64,000 bases of DNA from positions 5,146,001-5,210,000 of the forward strand of contig NZ_JAPEOK010000001.1 of assembly GCF_026341515.1 (NCBI RefSeq), written 5' to 3'. Below are positions 34,405-43,762 of this stretch, piece after piece. How positions within the stretch are numbered: position 1 is the stretch's first letter; the number at the start of each line of letters is the position of its first letter. This DNA comes from Streptomyces sp. NBC_00878 (lineage in GTDB: Bacteria; Actinomycetota; Actinomycetes; Streptomycetales; Streptomycetaceae). The notes below the pieces were generated by a model. That model was not told where the DNA came from and made no database searches. It saw only the letters and a list, made by a program, of their open reading frames with translations. The translations under genes were made by a program, and so were the position numbers.

Positions 34405-35646
34405 TCAGGCGGGGGTATGGGTCTTGCCGTGCTCGGGCATCGCCGAACCGATGCCGGGCAGTTCCCGGCCGGGCAGCAGGCTGTGCCAGTACAGCCACTC
34501 GAAGGCGAGCTTGCCGAGGTGGTTGGCGCGCGACTCCTTCAGCAGCGGCAGCCCCAGCGCGCCCGGGAAGTGACCGGGCAGCGGCTCGGTGTCGTAATTG
34601 AAGTCGATGAGCAGCGCCTTGTGGAAGCCGGTCTCGATGAAGCAGTTGGTGTGCCCGTCGAAGGAGGCGTCCAGCGGCTTCCCGGCCAGGAAGCGGCCGA
34701 TGTTGTGCGCGAGCACCTCGCCCTCGAAGTGGGCCACCGAGCCGGCCTTGGACGCCGGCAGACCCGCCGCGTCACCGATGGCGAACACCTCGGGGTGGTC
34801 CGGGTGTTGCAGCGTGTGCCGGTCCACGGGGACGAACCCGAGCTCGTCACCCAGGCCCGGCGAGCGTTCAACGTACTCGGCGCCGCCGTGCAGCGGTACG
34901 ACCACGGCCAGGTCGAACGGCACCTCACGCTCGTCGTACGACACCAGCCTGCCACCGGTGCCGTCGACCTCACCGAGCGCGAACTCGGTGACCAGCTCGA
35001 TGCCCTTCTCCTTCAGCAGGCCGCCCAGCGCCTTCGCGGCGACCGGCTTGGTGAAGGCGCCGTCCAGCGGGGTGACGTAGGTCAGCTCGACGCGGTCGCG
35101 GATACCCCGGCGCTGGAAGTACCAGTCCGCGAGGAAGGCGAACTCCAGGGGCGCGACCGGGCACTTGATCGGCAGGTCCACCACGTCGATCACGACGCGG
35201 CCGCCCTCGAAGCGCTCCAGCGCCTGATGGAGGGCGACCGCGCCGGGCAGGTCGTAGAAGGTGTGGACCTTCTCGCCCCAGCCCGGCCCGGTCAGGCCCT
35301 CGGTCTCCTCCCGCAGCAGGCTCGCGCCGGTGGCCACCACCAGTACGTCGTAGCCCAGCGAGGTGCCGTCGGTGAAGTGCACCTGCTCGGCGGTCAGGTC
35401 CACCCGGTCGATCTCGGCGCTCCGGTAGGCGATCCCGTTCAGGAGCTGCCGCGGGCGCGGGCGGACCAGGGCGTGAGGTTCGGCCAGGCCGAAGGGAACG
35501 AACAGCAGTCCGGGCTGGTAAACGTGGTCGTCGTTCTGGTCGACCACGGTGATCCGGCACTCGCGCTCGTCGTACGTCCGCCGCAGCCGGTTGGCCGTCA
35601 GCGTGCCGGCGGTGCCGCTTCCGAGAATCACGATGCTCTTGTCCAT
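34405..35646 (-). CDS. sulfide:quinone oxidoreductase-like flavoprotein 2
   Basis: 413 residues: FAD motif VILGSGTAGTLTANRL (6-21), second FAD motif FAIGDAAGLP (288-297), and cysteines Cys162 (PIKCPVAP) and Cys335 (HTNCFIETG) at the SQR redox positions. The C-terminal amphipathic part (EFDYDTEP-like NYDTEPLPGHFPG) would bind the membrane. Different subfamily from the SQR at 26485. First gene of the operator G operon with TusE and DsrE. Confidence 0.83.
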   Translation of the reverse strand: MDKSIVILGSGTAGTLTANRLRRTYDERECRITVVDQNDDHVYQPGLLFVPFGLAEPHALVRPRPRQLLNGIAYRSAEIDRVDLTAEQVHFTDGTSLGYDVLVVATGASLLREETEGLTGPGWGEKVHTFYDLPGAVALHQALERFEGGRVVIDVVDLPIKCPVAPLEFAFLADWYFQRRGIRDRVELTYVTPLDGAFTKPVAAKALGGLLKEKGIELVTEFALGEVDGTGGRLVSYDEREVPFDLAVVVPLHGGAEYVERSPGLGDELGFVPVDRHTLQHPDHPEVFAIGDAAGLPASKAGSVAHFEGEVLAHNIGRFLAGKPLDASFDGHTNCFIETGFHKALLIDFNYDTEPLPGHFPGALGLPLLKESRANHLGKLAFEWLYWHSLLPGRELPGIGSAMPEHGKTHTPA

Positions 35647-35703
35647 GCCCCCACTCTCGGCGGCGGGGTGAGGCATCGTCATGGGCCGTTGGTCCCGGAA
35701 GGG

Positions 35704-35719
35704 GTACCCGTGGGGGTAT
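35704..35719. promoter_or_regulatory. CstR-type operator G
   Basis: Read on the minus strand ATACCCCCACGGGTAC, 57 bp upstream of the SQR 2 start. The core equals site E. Confidence 0.75.
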
Positions 35720-35735
35720 ACCTTCGACCCCGGGC

Positions 35736-36407
35736 TCAGCCGGGAGTGCCGGGCTTCGTCGCGAGATACCAGTCGGCGAGCTTGACGGTCTCGTCCGCGA
35801 GCCTGGCGTCGAGTTCGGCCTGGGTCTTCGGGGCGCCGAGGACGACGTCGTCGTCGGGGCGCCAGTTGGCCGGGCAGGAGACGCCGTCGCGGTCGGAGAT
35901 CTGCAGGGCGTCCACGAGCCGCAGGATCTCGGGGATCATCCGCCCGGCGTTCATCGGGTAGTAGAGCACCGCCCGTACGGTCTGCTCCGGGTCGATGAGG
36001 AAGACGGCGCGGACGGCGGCGGTGCCGGAGGTGTTCGGGTGGAGCATGCCGTAGGCGCGCGCGACCCGGGTGTCGAGGTCGGCGATGATCGGGAACGGGA
36101 TGCGTACGCCGAGCTTCTCCTGAATGGACCGGGTCCAGGCCAGGTGGCTGTGGACGGAGTCCACGGAGTTGCCCAGCAGGGCCACGTTCCGGGCGGTGAA
36201 CTCGTCGGCGAGTTCGGTGAAGGCGATGAACTCGGTGGTGCACACCGGGGTGAAGTCGGCCGGGTGACTGAAGAGCACCAGCCAGCGCCCGGTGTAGTCG
36301 GTCAGGCTGACCGGGCCGTGGGTGGACTCGGCCTCGAAGTCCGGCGCCTTGTCGCCGATGAGGGGAGGCCGGGTGGGAGTGATGGTCGGCTGTTCGGCAA
36401 CGGTCAT
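35736..36407 (-). CDS. 1-Cys peroxiredoxin (Prx6-like)
   Basis: 223 residues with peroxidatic Cys56 in PADFTPVCTTEF, and the long C-terminal arm of the Prx6 group (GVSCPANWRPDDDVV). It would reduce peroxides or react with persulfides. ATG 36407 with GAGGAG upstream. Under operator H, divergent from OsmC. Confidence 0.88.
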   Translation of the reverse strand: MTVAEQPTITPTRPPLIGDKAPDFEAESTHGPVSLTDYTGRWLVLFSHPADFTPVCTTEFIAFTELADEFTARNVALLGNSVDSVHSHLAWTRSIQEKLGVRIPFPIIADLDTRVARAYGMLHPNTSGTAAVRAVFLIDPEQTVRAVLYYPMNAGRMIPEILRLVDALQISDRDGVSCPANWRPDDDVVLGAPKTQAELDARLADETVKLADWYLATKPGTPG

Positions 36408-36435
36408 GGGGCACTCTCCTCGAAGGTGAACTCGA

Positions 36436-36451
36436 ATACCCCCTAGGGTAT
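36436..36451. promoter_or_regulatory. CstR-type operator H
   Basis: ATACCCCCTAGGGTAT, identical to site B, 28 bp upstream of the peroxiredoxin start and within the divergent region shared with the OsmC gene 129 bp to the right. Confidence 0.78.
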
Positions 36452-36579
36452 TTCGGTCCATGAGGTTCGCCCCAGGGCCGAACGGCCCTCTCTCCGATCC
36501 CCTCGGCCTCTCGCGAAGACGCACCGGGCGCGGTGCACTGGATACCGGAGCGACTGATCGGACCCGAGGAGACGCGGCC

Positions 36580-37032
36580 ATGACCCACACCGCACCTGAC
36601 ACCGCCGCCCCCGCCCGTCCGCCGGTAGCGGATGTGCACCGGCTGGAGGTCGCCCATGTCGACGGGGACGTGTACGCCGTCGAGGTACGCGGCCACCGGC
36701 TGCTGGTCGACCAGCCCGAGGACGCCGGCGGGCAGGACACCGCCCCCACGCCCACCGAGCTGTTCGCCGCGTCCCTGGCTTCCTGTGTCGCCTTCTACGC
36801 CGGCCGTTACCTGCACCGTCACGGCCTGGACCGCACCGGGCTGCGGGTGCGGACCGAGTTCACGATGTCCACCGACCGCCCGGCCAGGATCGACACGGTC
36901 CACGTGAGGGTCCTGCCGCCTCCCGGCCTGCCCGAGCAGCGCCGCGCCGCTCTCCTCGCCGTCGCCTCGCACTGCACCGTCCACAACACCCTGCACCAGC
37001 CGCCGGAGATCGTCATCAGGCTGGAGCCCTGA
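36580..37032 (+). CDS. OsmC/Ohr-family peroxidase
   Basis: 150 residues with the two family cysteines, Cys69 (SLASCVAFYA) and Cys132 (ASHCTVHNTL). OsmC proteins reduce organic peroxides and also react with persulfides. ATG 36580, after GAGGAG. Divergent from the peroxiredoxin and followed after 2 nt by the class V aminotransferase remnant. Confidence 0.85.
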   Translation: MTHTAPDTAAPARPPVADVHRLEVAHVDGDVYAVEVRGHRLLVDQPEDAGGQDTAPTPTELFAASLASCVAFYAGRYLHRHGLDRTGLRVRTEFTMSTDRPARIDTVHVRVLPPPGLPEQRRAALLAVASHCTVHNTLHQPPEIVIRLEP

Positions 37033-37034
37033 CG

Positions 37035-37580
37035 ATGTCCGCCCGTCCGGTGACCGGCCAGGCGCCGCCCGCGCTTCCCCTCCTGGAACGCATCCGCCAG
37101 GGGATCATCGGCGACGACGAGGTGATGGACGGCCCCTACGGGCCCCGGCGCGTCGTCTACGCCGACTACACGGCCTCGGGACGCTCGCTGGACTTCGTCG
37201 AGGACTTCGTCCGCGACCACGTCCTGCCGCGCTACGCCAACACCCACACCGAGAGCTCCAGTACCGGACTGCAGACCACCCGGCTGCGGGAGGACGCCCG
37301 CCGGATCATCGGCGACGCGGTCGGCGGCACCGTCTCCTTCGTCGGCCCGCTCGGCCACCGCTATCTGGACGACCCGGTCGCCCGCGAGGAGGGCGGCACC
37401 CCGGCCATCGTGGAGTCCATCCGCGCCGGTCTGGTCGTCGCCCTCAAACAGGCCGTCGGCACCGACACCATCCAGACCGCGGAGGAACGCCACTGGCGCC
37501 ATGCCCTGCGCAGCTGGGACCGCAACCCCGCCATCGAGATCCTCGGCAACCACGAAGCCCGCCGACTGTCGATCGTCTCA
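37035..37580 (+). pseudogene. class V aminotransferase (cysteine desulfurase-like), deleted
   Basis: The first 97 codons match the start of a large class V PLP enzyme (VVYADYTASGRSLDFVEDFV; YANTHTESSSTGLQTTR). At about 37325 it jumps directly to a late part of the same family (LDDPVAREEGGTPAIVESIR ... NPAIEILGN) and similarity ends near 37580, although the frame stays open to 37745. The central PLP-lysine region and the C-terminus are missing, so it cannot be active. Second broken desulfurase-type gene in the segment. Confidence 0.78.
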
Positions 37581-37657
37581 TCACGGGTTGGCATGCGGCG
37601 ACTCTGGTCTCGGCGGATCCACGCGGATCTGTCCATGGTCCCGGGACGATGTCGCGG

Positions 37658-38059
37658 TCATAGCCCGATCATCCGGACCTTGCTGCCGCACAGCCGGGTC
37701 ATGTCATCGACATCCGACGTGAGGATGGCGACCGGGCCAGGCTGACGCAAGGCCGCTTCCGCGACGGTGGCGTCGATCGCGTACTTGTGTCCGTGCAGAC
37801 CGGCGCCCTTGAGCAATTGGGCCGCCGCCTTGGCCGCTGCCTCCGTGATCGCCTCCACCTTGACCCGGGAGAGCGCCCATTGCAGTCGGGGCAGGTTCAC
37901 CCTGGCGTGGCTCACCTCCACGATGGTGTTGGCGCTGACGACAAGGTCCGCTCCCATGTCGTGGAACACCTGGAACATCGCCAGAATTTTCCGGTCCTGC
38001 GCCACCCAGGCCGACAGCCCCTCACTGTCCAGGACGACGGTCTCAATGTGCCCGCTCAC
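37658..38059 (-). CDS. VapC-like PIN-domain toxin
   Basis: 133 residues of PIN fold: VVLDSEGLSAW gives Asp10, SANTIVEVSHAR the central Glu, and AIDATVAEAAL plus ILTSDVDDM the C-terminal aspartates. VapC toxins are ribonucleases held inactive by the partner. Its start overlaps the stop of the antitoxin gene by 4 nt. The 3' end faces the aminotransferase remnant. Confidence 0.82.
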   Translation of the reverse strand: MSGHIETVVLDSEGLSAWVAQDRKILAMFQVFHDMGADLVVSANTIVEVSHARVNLPRLQWALSRVKVEAITEAAAKAAAQLLKGAGLHGHKYAIDATVAEAALRQPGPVAILTSDVDDMTRLCGSKVRMIGL

Positions 38060-38304
38060 ACGGCGCTCGCGCCGCCGGCGGCCGACGTCGTACCGAAGAT
38101 CCGCGCCCGCGCCTCGGCCAGCTCTTCCTCACTGAAGGCCCCATGCTCGTCCGTGTGGCTGCGCAGGTCGGCCCCCAGGAGCTGGTGCCGGATCTGCCTG
38201 GCGACCGCTTCGGCCACGTAGCCGGAGATGTTGTCCGTGATCTTCTTCAGCTCCGCCACCTGCTCAGTGGGGAGTGTCACCGTGATGCGTGTGGTGTCAG
38301 CCAT
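38056..38304 (-). CDS. VapB-like antitoxin (ribbon-helix-helix)
   Basis: 82 residues from ATG 38304; a start at 38316 adds four residues. The N-terminus TTRITVTLPTEQVAELKKI is a ribbon-helix-helix DNA-binding motif and the acidic C-terminal part would wrap the toxin. Coupled to the VapC gene. A palindrome directly upstream is its probable operator. Confidence 0.8.
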   Translation of the reverse strand: MADTTRITVTLPTEQVAELKKITDNISGYVAEAVARQIRHQLLGADLRSHTDEHGAFSEEELAEARARIFGTTSAAGGASAV

Positions 38305-38312
38305 AGCCGCAA

Positions 38313-38328
38313 GCATACTGCGGTATGC
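38313..38328. promoter_or_regulatory. VapB operator candidate
   Basis: GCATACTGCGGTATGC: 6-bp arms around TGCG, overlapping the antitoxin start region, where the VapBC complex normally represses its own operon. Confidence 0.6.
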
Positions 38329-38433
38329 GCGCTACGTGCTGTCCGTTTCCTCGCAGTCGGTCCGGTCAACGGCAGTCGGGGCGGCTGTCCGATCGAGCTG
38401 GGGCTCAGCTGGGCAGTTCTACGACGCGCCAGT

Positions 38434-38745
38434 TCAGCGGGCCCAGTAGCGGTATGCCTCGATCCACTGCCAGCCCTCGGGGGCGGGTTCCGGCAGCGGC
38501 AGATCCAGAATTCCGATGTCCTGTCGGACCGACCCCCGGGCGCAGCGTGCGACCACGCGTCCGTCCTCGGCCAGATCGACACCGACCACGCTCACCTCGA
38601 CGCCGAGAACAGTCGTGGTGAACGGCATGGCAAGACTTTCCTCGATCATCGTGAAGAAGCCGGTGAGCTGCTCATCCTCGCCGTAGGCGTCGACGGTGGC
38701 CTCTTCGATCAACGCCTCCAGCGCGGCTGGGGTCCAGGTGCTCAT
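38434..38745 (-). CDS. small conserved actinobacterial protein
   Basis: 103 residues, acidic, starting MSTWTPAALEALIEEATVDAYG, ending EGWQWIEAYRYWAR. I recognise this as a widespread Streptomyces protein often labelled calcium-binding, but no EF-hand is evident. Divergent from the SNF2 helicase gene; the two may share a promoter region (38746-38928). Confidence 0.7.
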   Translation of the reverse strand: MSTWTPAALEALIEEATVDAYGEDEQLTGFFTMIEESLAMPFTTTVLGVEVSVVGVDLAEDGRVVARCARGSVRQDIGILDLPLPEPAPEGWQWIEAYRYWAR

Positions 38746-38928
38746 GGCCTCACCGTAGCGCTGCACCGTACGGTTGAGGACCGGTGTGTTCAGCAGCGGC
38801 GTATCCGTCGCGGCGCCGTCGCCGGCAGTCAAGCCAAGGCTCGCGGTTGCCAGCGTGTGACGTTGCCTGGTGGGGTTCGGTAGTGCGCGGCCCAGGGGAG
38901 GGCCCGGCAAGCGACAGGGCGGAAGAGA

Positions 38929-41856
38929 GTGGCACGAGTCGTCGTACGAGAGCCGAGTACGGGCGCGAGGAGCGCGCCGCCGCTGGCCCGGCAGGAAACA
39001 TCCGCCTTCGTGAGGGAGCTGCTCGGCGCCGGCTGGGCGGCGGTGTTCCTGCCCGGTGAGCCCGCCCGCCTTGGACGGCTGCTGCTGTGGAAGCCGACCG
39101 GGGCAGCAGCCGGAGACAGTACGGCACCCACCGGCCTCGAGACCGAGGCGGTGGACCTGGTCCTGCCGCACGGCCGCTCGGTCAGGCGGCGCAGGGTCGA
39201 GGGTTACGCGCTGCCTGTCGCCGTCGCTGTCTCCGCCCTGGCCAATGCGGAGCCGACGCATCCCTCCGGCGCCGCCTGGCAGGCCGCCACTCGCTTCGCG
39301 CTGCGGCTGCTCGCCGACGGCCGCCTGCACCCGGCCATCACCCCCGCCGGTTACGACACCTGGCAGGTGGGTCCCTGCACCGCCGCCCAGCGCCAGACGC
39401 TGGACGCCCTGGCCGCCGCCTTCCCGCCACACGCCCACTGCCTGCCCGAGCCAGGTCCTGCGCCGGTGCGCATCGCCGAACCGGCTGCGCTGGTACGCCA
39501 GTTCTGCGACGCGGTCGCCGACGATCTGGTCCGTACACCGGCCGCGCCGCTCGCCATGGGAGCGCTGCCGTACGCCTGGCGCGAGGCCCGTGCCGTGCCC
39601 ACCTTGCGTGAATGGGCCGAGGAAACCCAGGCGGCGCTCACCGCCGAGGTCAGTGTCTCCCTGCGCGTCGACGTACCCGAAGGACGCCGACGGCAGTTCC
39701 GGGCCGTCCTGCAACTGCACACCGCGGCGGACCCGGCGCTCGTCATCGAAGCCGCACAGCTGTGGAGCGAGCCGGCCGAAGTGGAGCGGCTGCTCGGCCC
39801 GCGGGCCGAGACCGAGACCCTGCTCGCCCTGCGCCGCGGCGCCCGCGCCTGGCCCCCGCTGCGGAGGCTGCTCGACGATGCCGCTCCCGATCAGCTCCGG
39901 TTGACCGACGACGAAGCCTTCGAACTCCTGGGGGACGCCACGGACGCGCTGCGCGCGGCCGGTGTCGACGTGCACTGGCCGCGCGACCTGGTCAAGGCGC
40001 TCACCGCGACCGCGGAGATCGGGCAGCGCACCGCCCCCGGTTCCACCGCGGGCGGCCTGCTGGACACCGAGGCCCTCCTCGACTTCCGCTGGCAGGTCTC
40101 CCTGGGTGGCGAGCCGCTCACCGAGGCCGAGATGGATGCCCTCGCAGAGTCACGCCGTCCCCTCGTCCGGCTTCGCGACCAGTGGGTGGTCGCCGACCCG
40201 AAGCTGGTGGCCCGCGCCAAGCGCCGCCGGATGGAACCGCTCACCCCCATGGAGGCGTTGAGCGCCGCGCTGACCGGCGAGGCCGAGCGAAGCGAGATGG
40301 GGGTCCCCCCGGCCGGAGGCTGGGGGAGGGACGGTGACCGGGTCCCCTGTGCGGCGGTCGGTGCGCTCGGCGACTTGGTCGCTCGTATCCGCGACCCCGA
40401 GTCCCGCACCCCCGTGCCCCAGCCCGCCGCGCTCAAGGCCACGTTGCGCGAGTACCAGAAGCGGGGCCTGGCCTGGCTGGCCGAGATGTGCTCACTCGGC
40501 CTCGGCGGCTGCCTCGCCGACGACATGGGTCTGGGCAAGACCATCACCCTGCTCGCGCTGCACCTGCACCGCCAGACCGACCCCGCCACCGCCGGCCCCA
40601 CGCTCGTCGTCTGCCCCACCTCTCTGCTCGGCAACTGGCAGCGCGAGGCCGCCAGGTTCGCCCCTTCCATCCCCGTGCGCCGCTACCACGGCGGCGACCG
40701 CCACCTGAAGGACCTCGCCGATGACGAGATCGTCCTGGTCACCTACGGCGTCCTGCGCCGCGACCGGGAGACCCTCACCGAGCACGACTGGTCGCTGATC
40801 GCCGCCGACGAGGCACAGCACGTCAAGAACCCCTACGCCGTCACCGCCCGTGAGCTGCGTGCCCTGCCCGCCCGCGCCCGCGTCGCCCTCACCGGCACCC
40901 CCGTGGAGAACAACCTCTCCGAACTGTGGGCGCTCCTCGACTGGACCACCCCCGGGCTCCTCGGCTCACTCACCGCCTTCCGTGACCGGCATGCCCGCGC
41001 CATCGAGGCGGGCGAGGATCCCGAGGCGGCCGAGCGCCTGTCCCGTCTCGTACGTCCCTTCCTGTTGCGCCGCAAGAAGTCCGACCCCGGCATCGCACCG
41101 GAACTGCCGCCCAAGACCGAGACCGACCACGTCGTCCCGCTGACGGCCGAGCAGACCAGCCTGTACGAGGCACAGGTCCGCGAGACCATGGCGAAGATCG
41201 CGGAGTCGGAGGGCATCGCCCGGCGCGGTCTGGTACTCAAGCTGCTCACCGCGCTGAAGCAGATCTGCAACCACCCCGCCCAGTATTTGAGAGAGCACAG
41301 CCTGCGCCAGTCCACTCCCCTGCGGGGCCGCTCCGGCAAGCTCGACCTGCTCGACGAACTTCTCGACACCATCACCGCGGAAGGCGAATCCGTGCTGGTC
41401 TTCACGCAGTACAAACAGATGGCGGCTCTGCTGGAGAAGCATCTCGCCGAGCGCGGCGTCCCCACTCTCTTCCTGCACGGCGGCACCCCCGTCGCGCGGC
41501 GTGAGGAGATGGTGGACCGCTTCCAGCGCGGTGAAGTGCCGGTGTTCCTGCTGTCGTTGAAGGCGGCGGGCACCGGACTCAACCTCACCCGCGCCACTCA
41601 CGTCGTGCACTACGACCGCTGGTGGAACCCGGCCGTCGAGGAGCAGGCCACCGACCGCGCCTACCGCATCGGCCAGGACAAACCCGTCCAGGTACACAAG
41701 CTCCTCGCGGAGGGAACCGTGGAGGACAAGGTGGCGAAGCTACTCGAAGCCAAGCGCGCCCTCGCCGACGCCGTCGTCAGCTCCGGCGAGGCAGCCCTGA
41801 CCGAACTGTCCGACGCCGACCTCGCCGAACTCGTCGCCCTGGGAAGGCAGTCATGA
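38929..41856 (+). CDS. SNF2-family DEAD/DEAH helicase
   Basis: 975 residues. N-terminal bacterial SNF2-associated domains (about 1-480), then the SNF2 ATPase: Walker A DDMGLGKT (about 531-538), motif II AADEAQH (about 625), and helicase C region with SLKAAGTGLNLTRAT and QATDRAYRIGQ. Start GTG 38929. A 50-bp dispersed repeat at 40279-40328 adds the in-frame stretch EAERSEMGVPPAGGWGR ahead of the ATPase. Translationally coupled (ATGA) to the SWIM protein gene, a pairing widespread in actinobacteria and probably acting on DNA or in chromatin-like remodelling. Confidence 0.9.
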   Translation: MARVVVREPSTGARSAPPLARQETSAFVRELLGAGWAAVFLPGEPARLGRLLLWKPTGAAAGDSTAPTGLETEAVDLVLPHGRSVRRRRVEGYALPVAVAVSALANAEPTHPSGAAWQAATRFALRLLADGRLHPAITPAGYDTWQVGPCTAAQRQTLDALAAAFPPHAHCLPEPGPAPVRIAEPAALVRQFCDAVADDLVRTPAAPLAMGALPYAWREARAVPTLREWAEETQAALTAEVSVSLRVDVPEGRRRQFRAVLQLHTAADPALVIEAAQLWSEPAEVERLLGPRAETETLLALRRGARAWPPLRRLLDDAAPDQLRLTDDEAFELLGDATDALRAAGVDVHWPRDLVKALTATAEIGQRTAPGSTAGGLLDTEALLDFRWQVSLGGEPLTEAEMDALAESRRPLVRLRDQWVVADPKLVARAKRRRMEPLTPMEALSAALTGEAERSEMGVPPAGGWGRDGDRVPCAAVGALGDLVARIRDPESRTPVPQPAALKATLREYQKRGLAWLAEMCSLGLGGCLADDMGLGKTITLLALHLHRQTDPATAGPTLVVCPTSLLGNWQREAARFAPSIPVRRYHGGDRHLKDLADDEIVLVTYGVLRRDRETLTEHDWSLIAADEAQHVKNPYAVTARELRALPARARVALTGTPVENNLSELWALLDWTTPGLLGSLTAFRDRHARAIEAGEDPEAAERLSRLVRPFLLRRKKSDPGIAPELPPKTETDHVVPLTAEQTSLYEAQVRETMAKIAESEGIARRGLVLKLLTALKQICNHPAQYLREHSLRQSTPLRGRSGKLDLLDELLDTITAEGESVLVFTQYKQMAALLEKHLAERGVPTLFLHGGTPVARREEMVDRFQRGEVPVFLLSLKAAGTGLNLTRATHVVHYDRWWNPAVEEQATDRAYRIGQDKPVQVHKLLAEGTVEDKVAKLLEAKRALADAVVSSGEAALTELSDADLAELVALGRQS
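40279..40328. repeat. dispersed Streptomyces repeat inside helicase gene
   Basis: The segment contains GAGCGAAGCGAGATGGGGG, then TCCCCCCGGCCGGAGGCTGG and GGGAG, a sequence I recall as a common intergenic repeat in Streptomyces genomes that can fold into a hairpin (GGGGGTCCCCCC and CCGGCCGG parts). Here it is inside a coding frame and keeps it open. Confidence 0.55.
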
Positions 41857-43088
41857 GCCCCGCTGTCCCCGGCCCGCGCCGTGCGCCCGCCCGCGGCAAG
41901 CGAGCCTTCGCCGCGACATGGTGGGGCCAGGCATGGGTGGCCGCCCTGGAGGACTCCACCCTGGACGCCGGACGGCTCTCGCGCGGACGCACCTACGCCC
42001 GCAAAGGCATGGTCGGCCCGGTCACCGTCGCTCCGGGCAAGGTCACCGCCGCTGTCCAGGGCAGCCGCCCGCGCCCGTACCGCTCCTCAGTCCACCTGCC
42101 CGTCCTCACCGACCCTCAGTGGGACACCCTGCTCGACACGATCGCGGCCCGCGCCGGACATCTCGCAGCACTTCTCGACGACGAGATGCCCGCCGAACTC
42201 GTGGACGACGCCCGGCACGCAGGCGTCCCACTGCTCCCACTGCCCACCGAGCTCGATCCGGAGTGTTCCTGCCCCGACTGGGGATACCCCTGCAAGCACG
42301 CCGCCGCGCTCTGCTACGCCATCGCCGCCACCATCGACACCGACCCGTTCGTGCTCTTCGCGCTGCGCGGCCGCGGTCGCGAGGAGGTCTTCGCCCAGCT
42401 ACGCGTACGCCGTACGGCAGCACAGGAGACCGCAGCCCAACCGGCACCTGCCGGCATCCCGGCCGCCGCCGCGTACGCCCACTGGGCCGAAGAGCCCCCC
42501 GCACTGCCCGAACTCCCGGAACCCGCTGCCCACACCACAGCACTGCCCGTCGCCCCGCCACCCGGCACCGGCCTGGCCGCCGCGGACCTGGAACGCCTCA
42601 TGGCCGACGCCACCGCGCGCGCCGCCCGGCTCCTCGCGGGCGACACCGCCGACCTGCACCTGACCCAGCACCAGGACGCCGTCCGCATCGCCGCGAGCAA
42701 CCCCGGACCCGAGTGGTTCCACCACCTGATCCAGAACACCGGCACCAAACCCACTGTCTTCGCACGCCTCACCCGCGCCTGGCGCCACGGCGGCCCCACG
42801 GGAATCACCGTCGCCGAACAGCCCTACGCCCCCGACCCGACGGTGATGAAGACCGCCCGCACCGCCCTGGACACGGCCCTCGCCGAGATGACCGACTCCC
42901 CCACACACCTCAGAGCCTGGCGCAACCGCCTCACCCTCACCCACCACGGCATCCAGCTGCGTCTGGGCCCCGACGCCCGCTGGTACCCCTACCTCCAGGA
43001 CGACGACGGCGAATGGTGGCCCGCGGCACCAGCCGACAGCGACCCGGTCACCGCGCTCACCGCGGCCTGGTCGCAGAACGGGGAGTAA
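41853..43088 (+). CDS. SWIM zinc-finger protein
   Basis: 411 residues with a SWIM motif CSCPDWGYPCKHAAALCY (CxCx6CxH) at about residues 131-149. The N-terminus (FAATWWGQAWVAALE) and the long C-terminal half are typical of the SWIM partner of bacterial SNF2 helicases. Likely binds DNA or the helicase. ATG 41853 overlaps the helicase stop by 4 nt. Last gene before att core 3. Confidence 0.87.
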   Translation: MSPAVPGPRRAPARGKRAFAATWWGQAWVAALEDSTLDAGRLSRGRTYARKGMVGPVTVAPGKVTAAVQGSRPRPYRSSVHLPVLTDPQWDTLLDTIAARAGHLAALLDDEMPAELVDDARHAGVPLLPLPTELDPECSCPDWGYPCKHAAALCYAIAATIDTDPFVLFALRGRGREEVFAQLRVRRTAAQETAAQPAPAGIPAAAAYAHWAEEPPALPELPEPAAHTTALPVAPPPGTGLAAADLERLMADATARAARLLAGDTADLHLTQHQDAVRIAASNPGPEWFHHLIQNTGTKPTVFARLTRAWRHGGPTGITVAEQPYAPDPTVMKTARTALDTALAEMTDSPTHLRAWRNRLTLTHHGIQLRLGPDARWYPYLQDDDGEWWPAAPADSDPVTALTAAWSQNGE

Positions 43089-43273
43089 AGAGGCGATTCC
43101 CTGCCGAGCAGGAACCACGAGCAGAAGCTGGACACATTCACGCTGCTCCCATTTCCATGGTTGCAGTTCTGGTTGCATTCACCGGCGTACAGAACCGTTC
43201 AGAACCCTCGCCGGGACCAGCTGCACCGCAGGTCAGGACGTTGCCGTACGCCCCAGAACCCCCGGACGAACAT

Positions 43274-43335
43274 TTGGAAAGCGTGTTGGGGGCAACCCCT
43301 CACGAGTTCGAATCTCGTATCCTCCGCCAGTGCCT
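43274..43335 (+). repeat. att core 3 (62-bp tRNA-Ser 3' repeat)
   Basis: Identical to 452-513 and 15669-15730, then diverging. It has the anticodon loop to CCA of tRNA-Ser but no 5' half, so it is an attachment site. It closes the sulfur segment; an integrase remnant follows on its right. Confidence 0.92.
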
Positions 43336-43362
43336 GCAGGACAACGAGGTCTGAAGACAACG

Positions 43363-43396
43363 TCGAAGGGCCCCACCTCGCGGTGGGGCCCTTCGA
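43363..43396. terminator. hairpin after att core 3
   Basis: TCGAAGGGCCCCACC and GGTGGGGCCCTTCGA with a 4-nt loop: the third copy of the hairpin that follows each att core. It extends outward into a longer GACATCGTGCCC palindrome-like part. Confidence 0.7.
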
Positions 43397-43410
43397 CATC
43401 GTGCCCGGTG

Positions 43411-43580
43411 ACATCCTTGACCATGGCGTCCGGCACGTGGAGGTACCGCGCCCGCATGCTCACGGACGTGCCCGGCTCCCATCCCATCATCTGATCGATG
43501 ACGCGGGCCGGGACTCCGAGCAGCATGAGCACGGTGGCGGCTGTGTACCGAGCGTCGTGCAGCCGAGCGTTCCGGACCCC
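43411..43580 (-). pseudogene. int: integrase 3'-end remnant of a third element
   Basis: About 55 codons on the minus strand closely match residues 346-402 of the AICE integrase: VRNARLHDAR, then VLMLLGVPARVIDQMMGWEP and SMRARYLHVPDAM, including the catalytic His, Arg and Tyr. The last 25 codons of the normal C-terminus are replaced by the att-side hairpin, and everything upstream of the remnant is lost. It lies right of att core 3, exactly where the integrase of another tandem element would be. Confidence 0.88.
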
Positions 43581-43762
43581 CGGACGACGGCAGACAGTGA
43601 CGCGCGAGTACGACCGTAGTCATTGGACAGTGACCTCGCTCGCCAGCACCTTCGCCACCGTTATGAGAATGGGCCGATGTCACACCCTGTGGATCTGGGA
43701 CGCGGCCGAAGCGAAGGGTGCGGGCTGGATTGTTGGCTCCAGCCCTGATACATCACTTTGTC

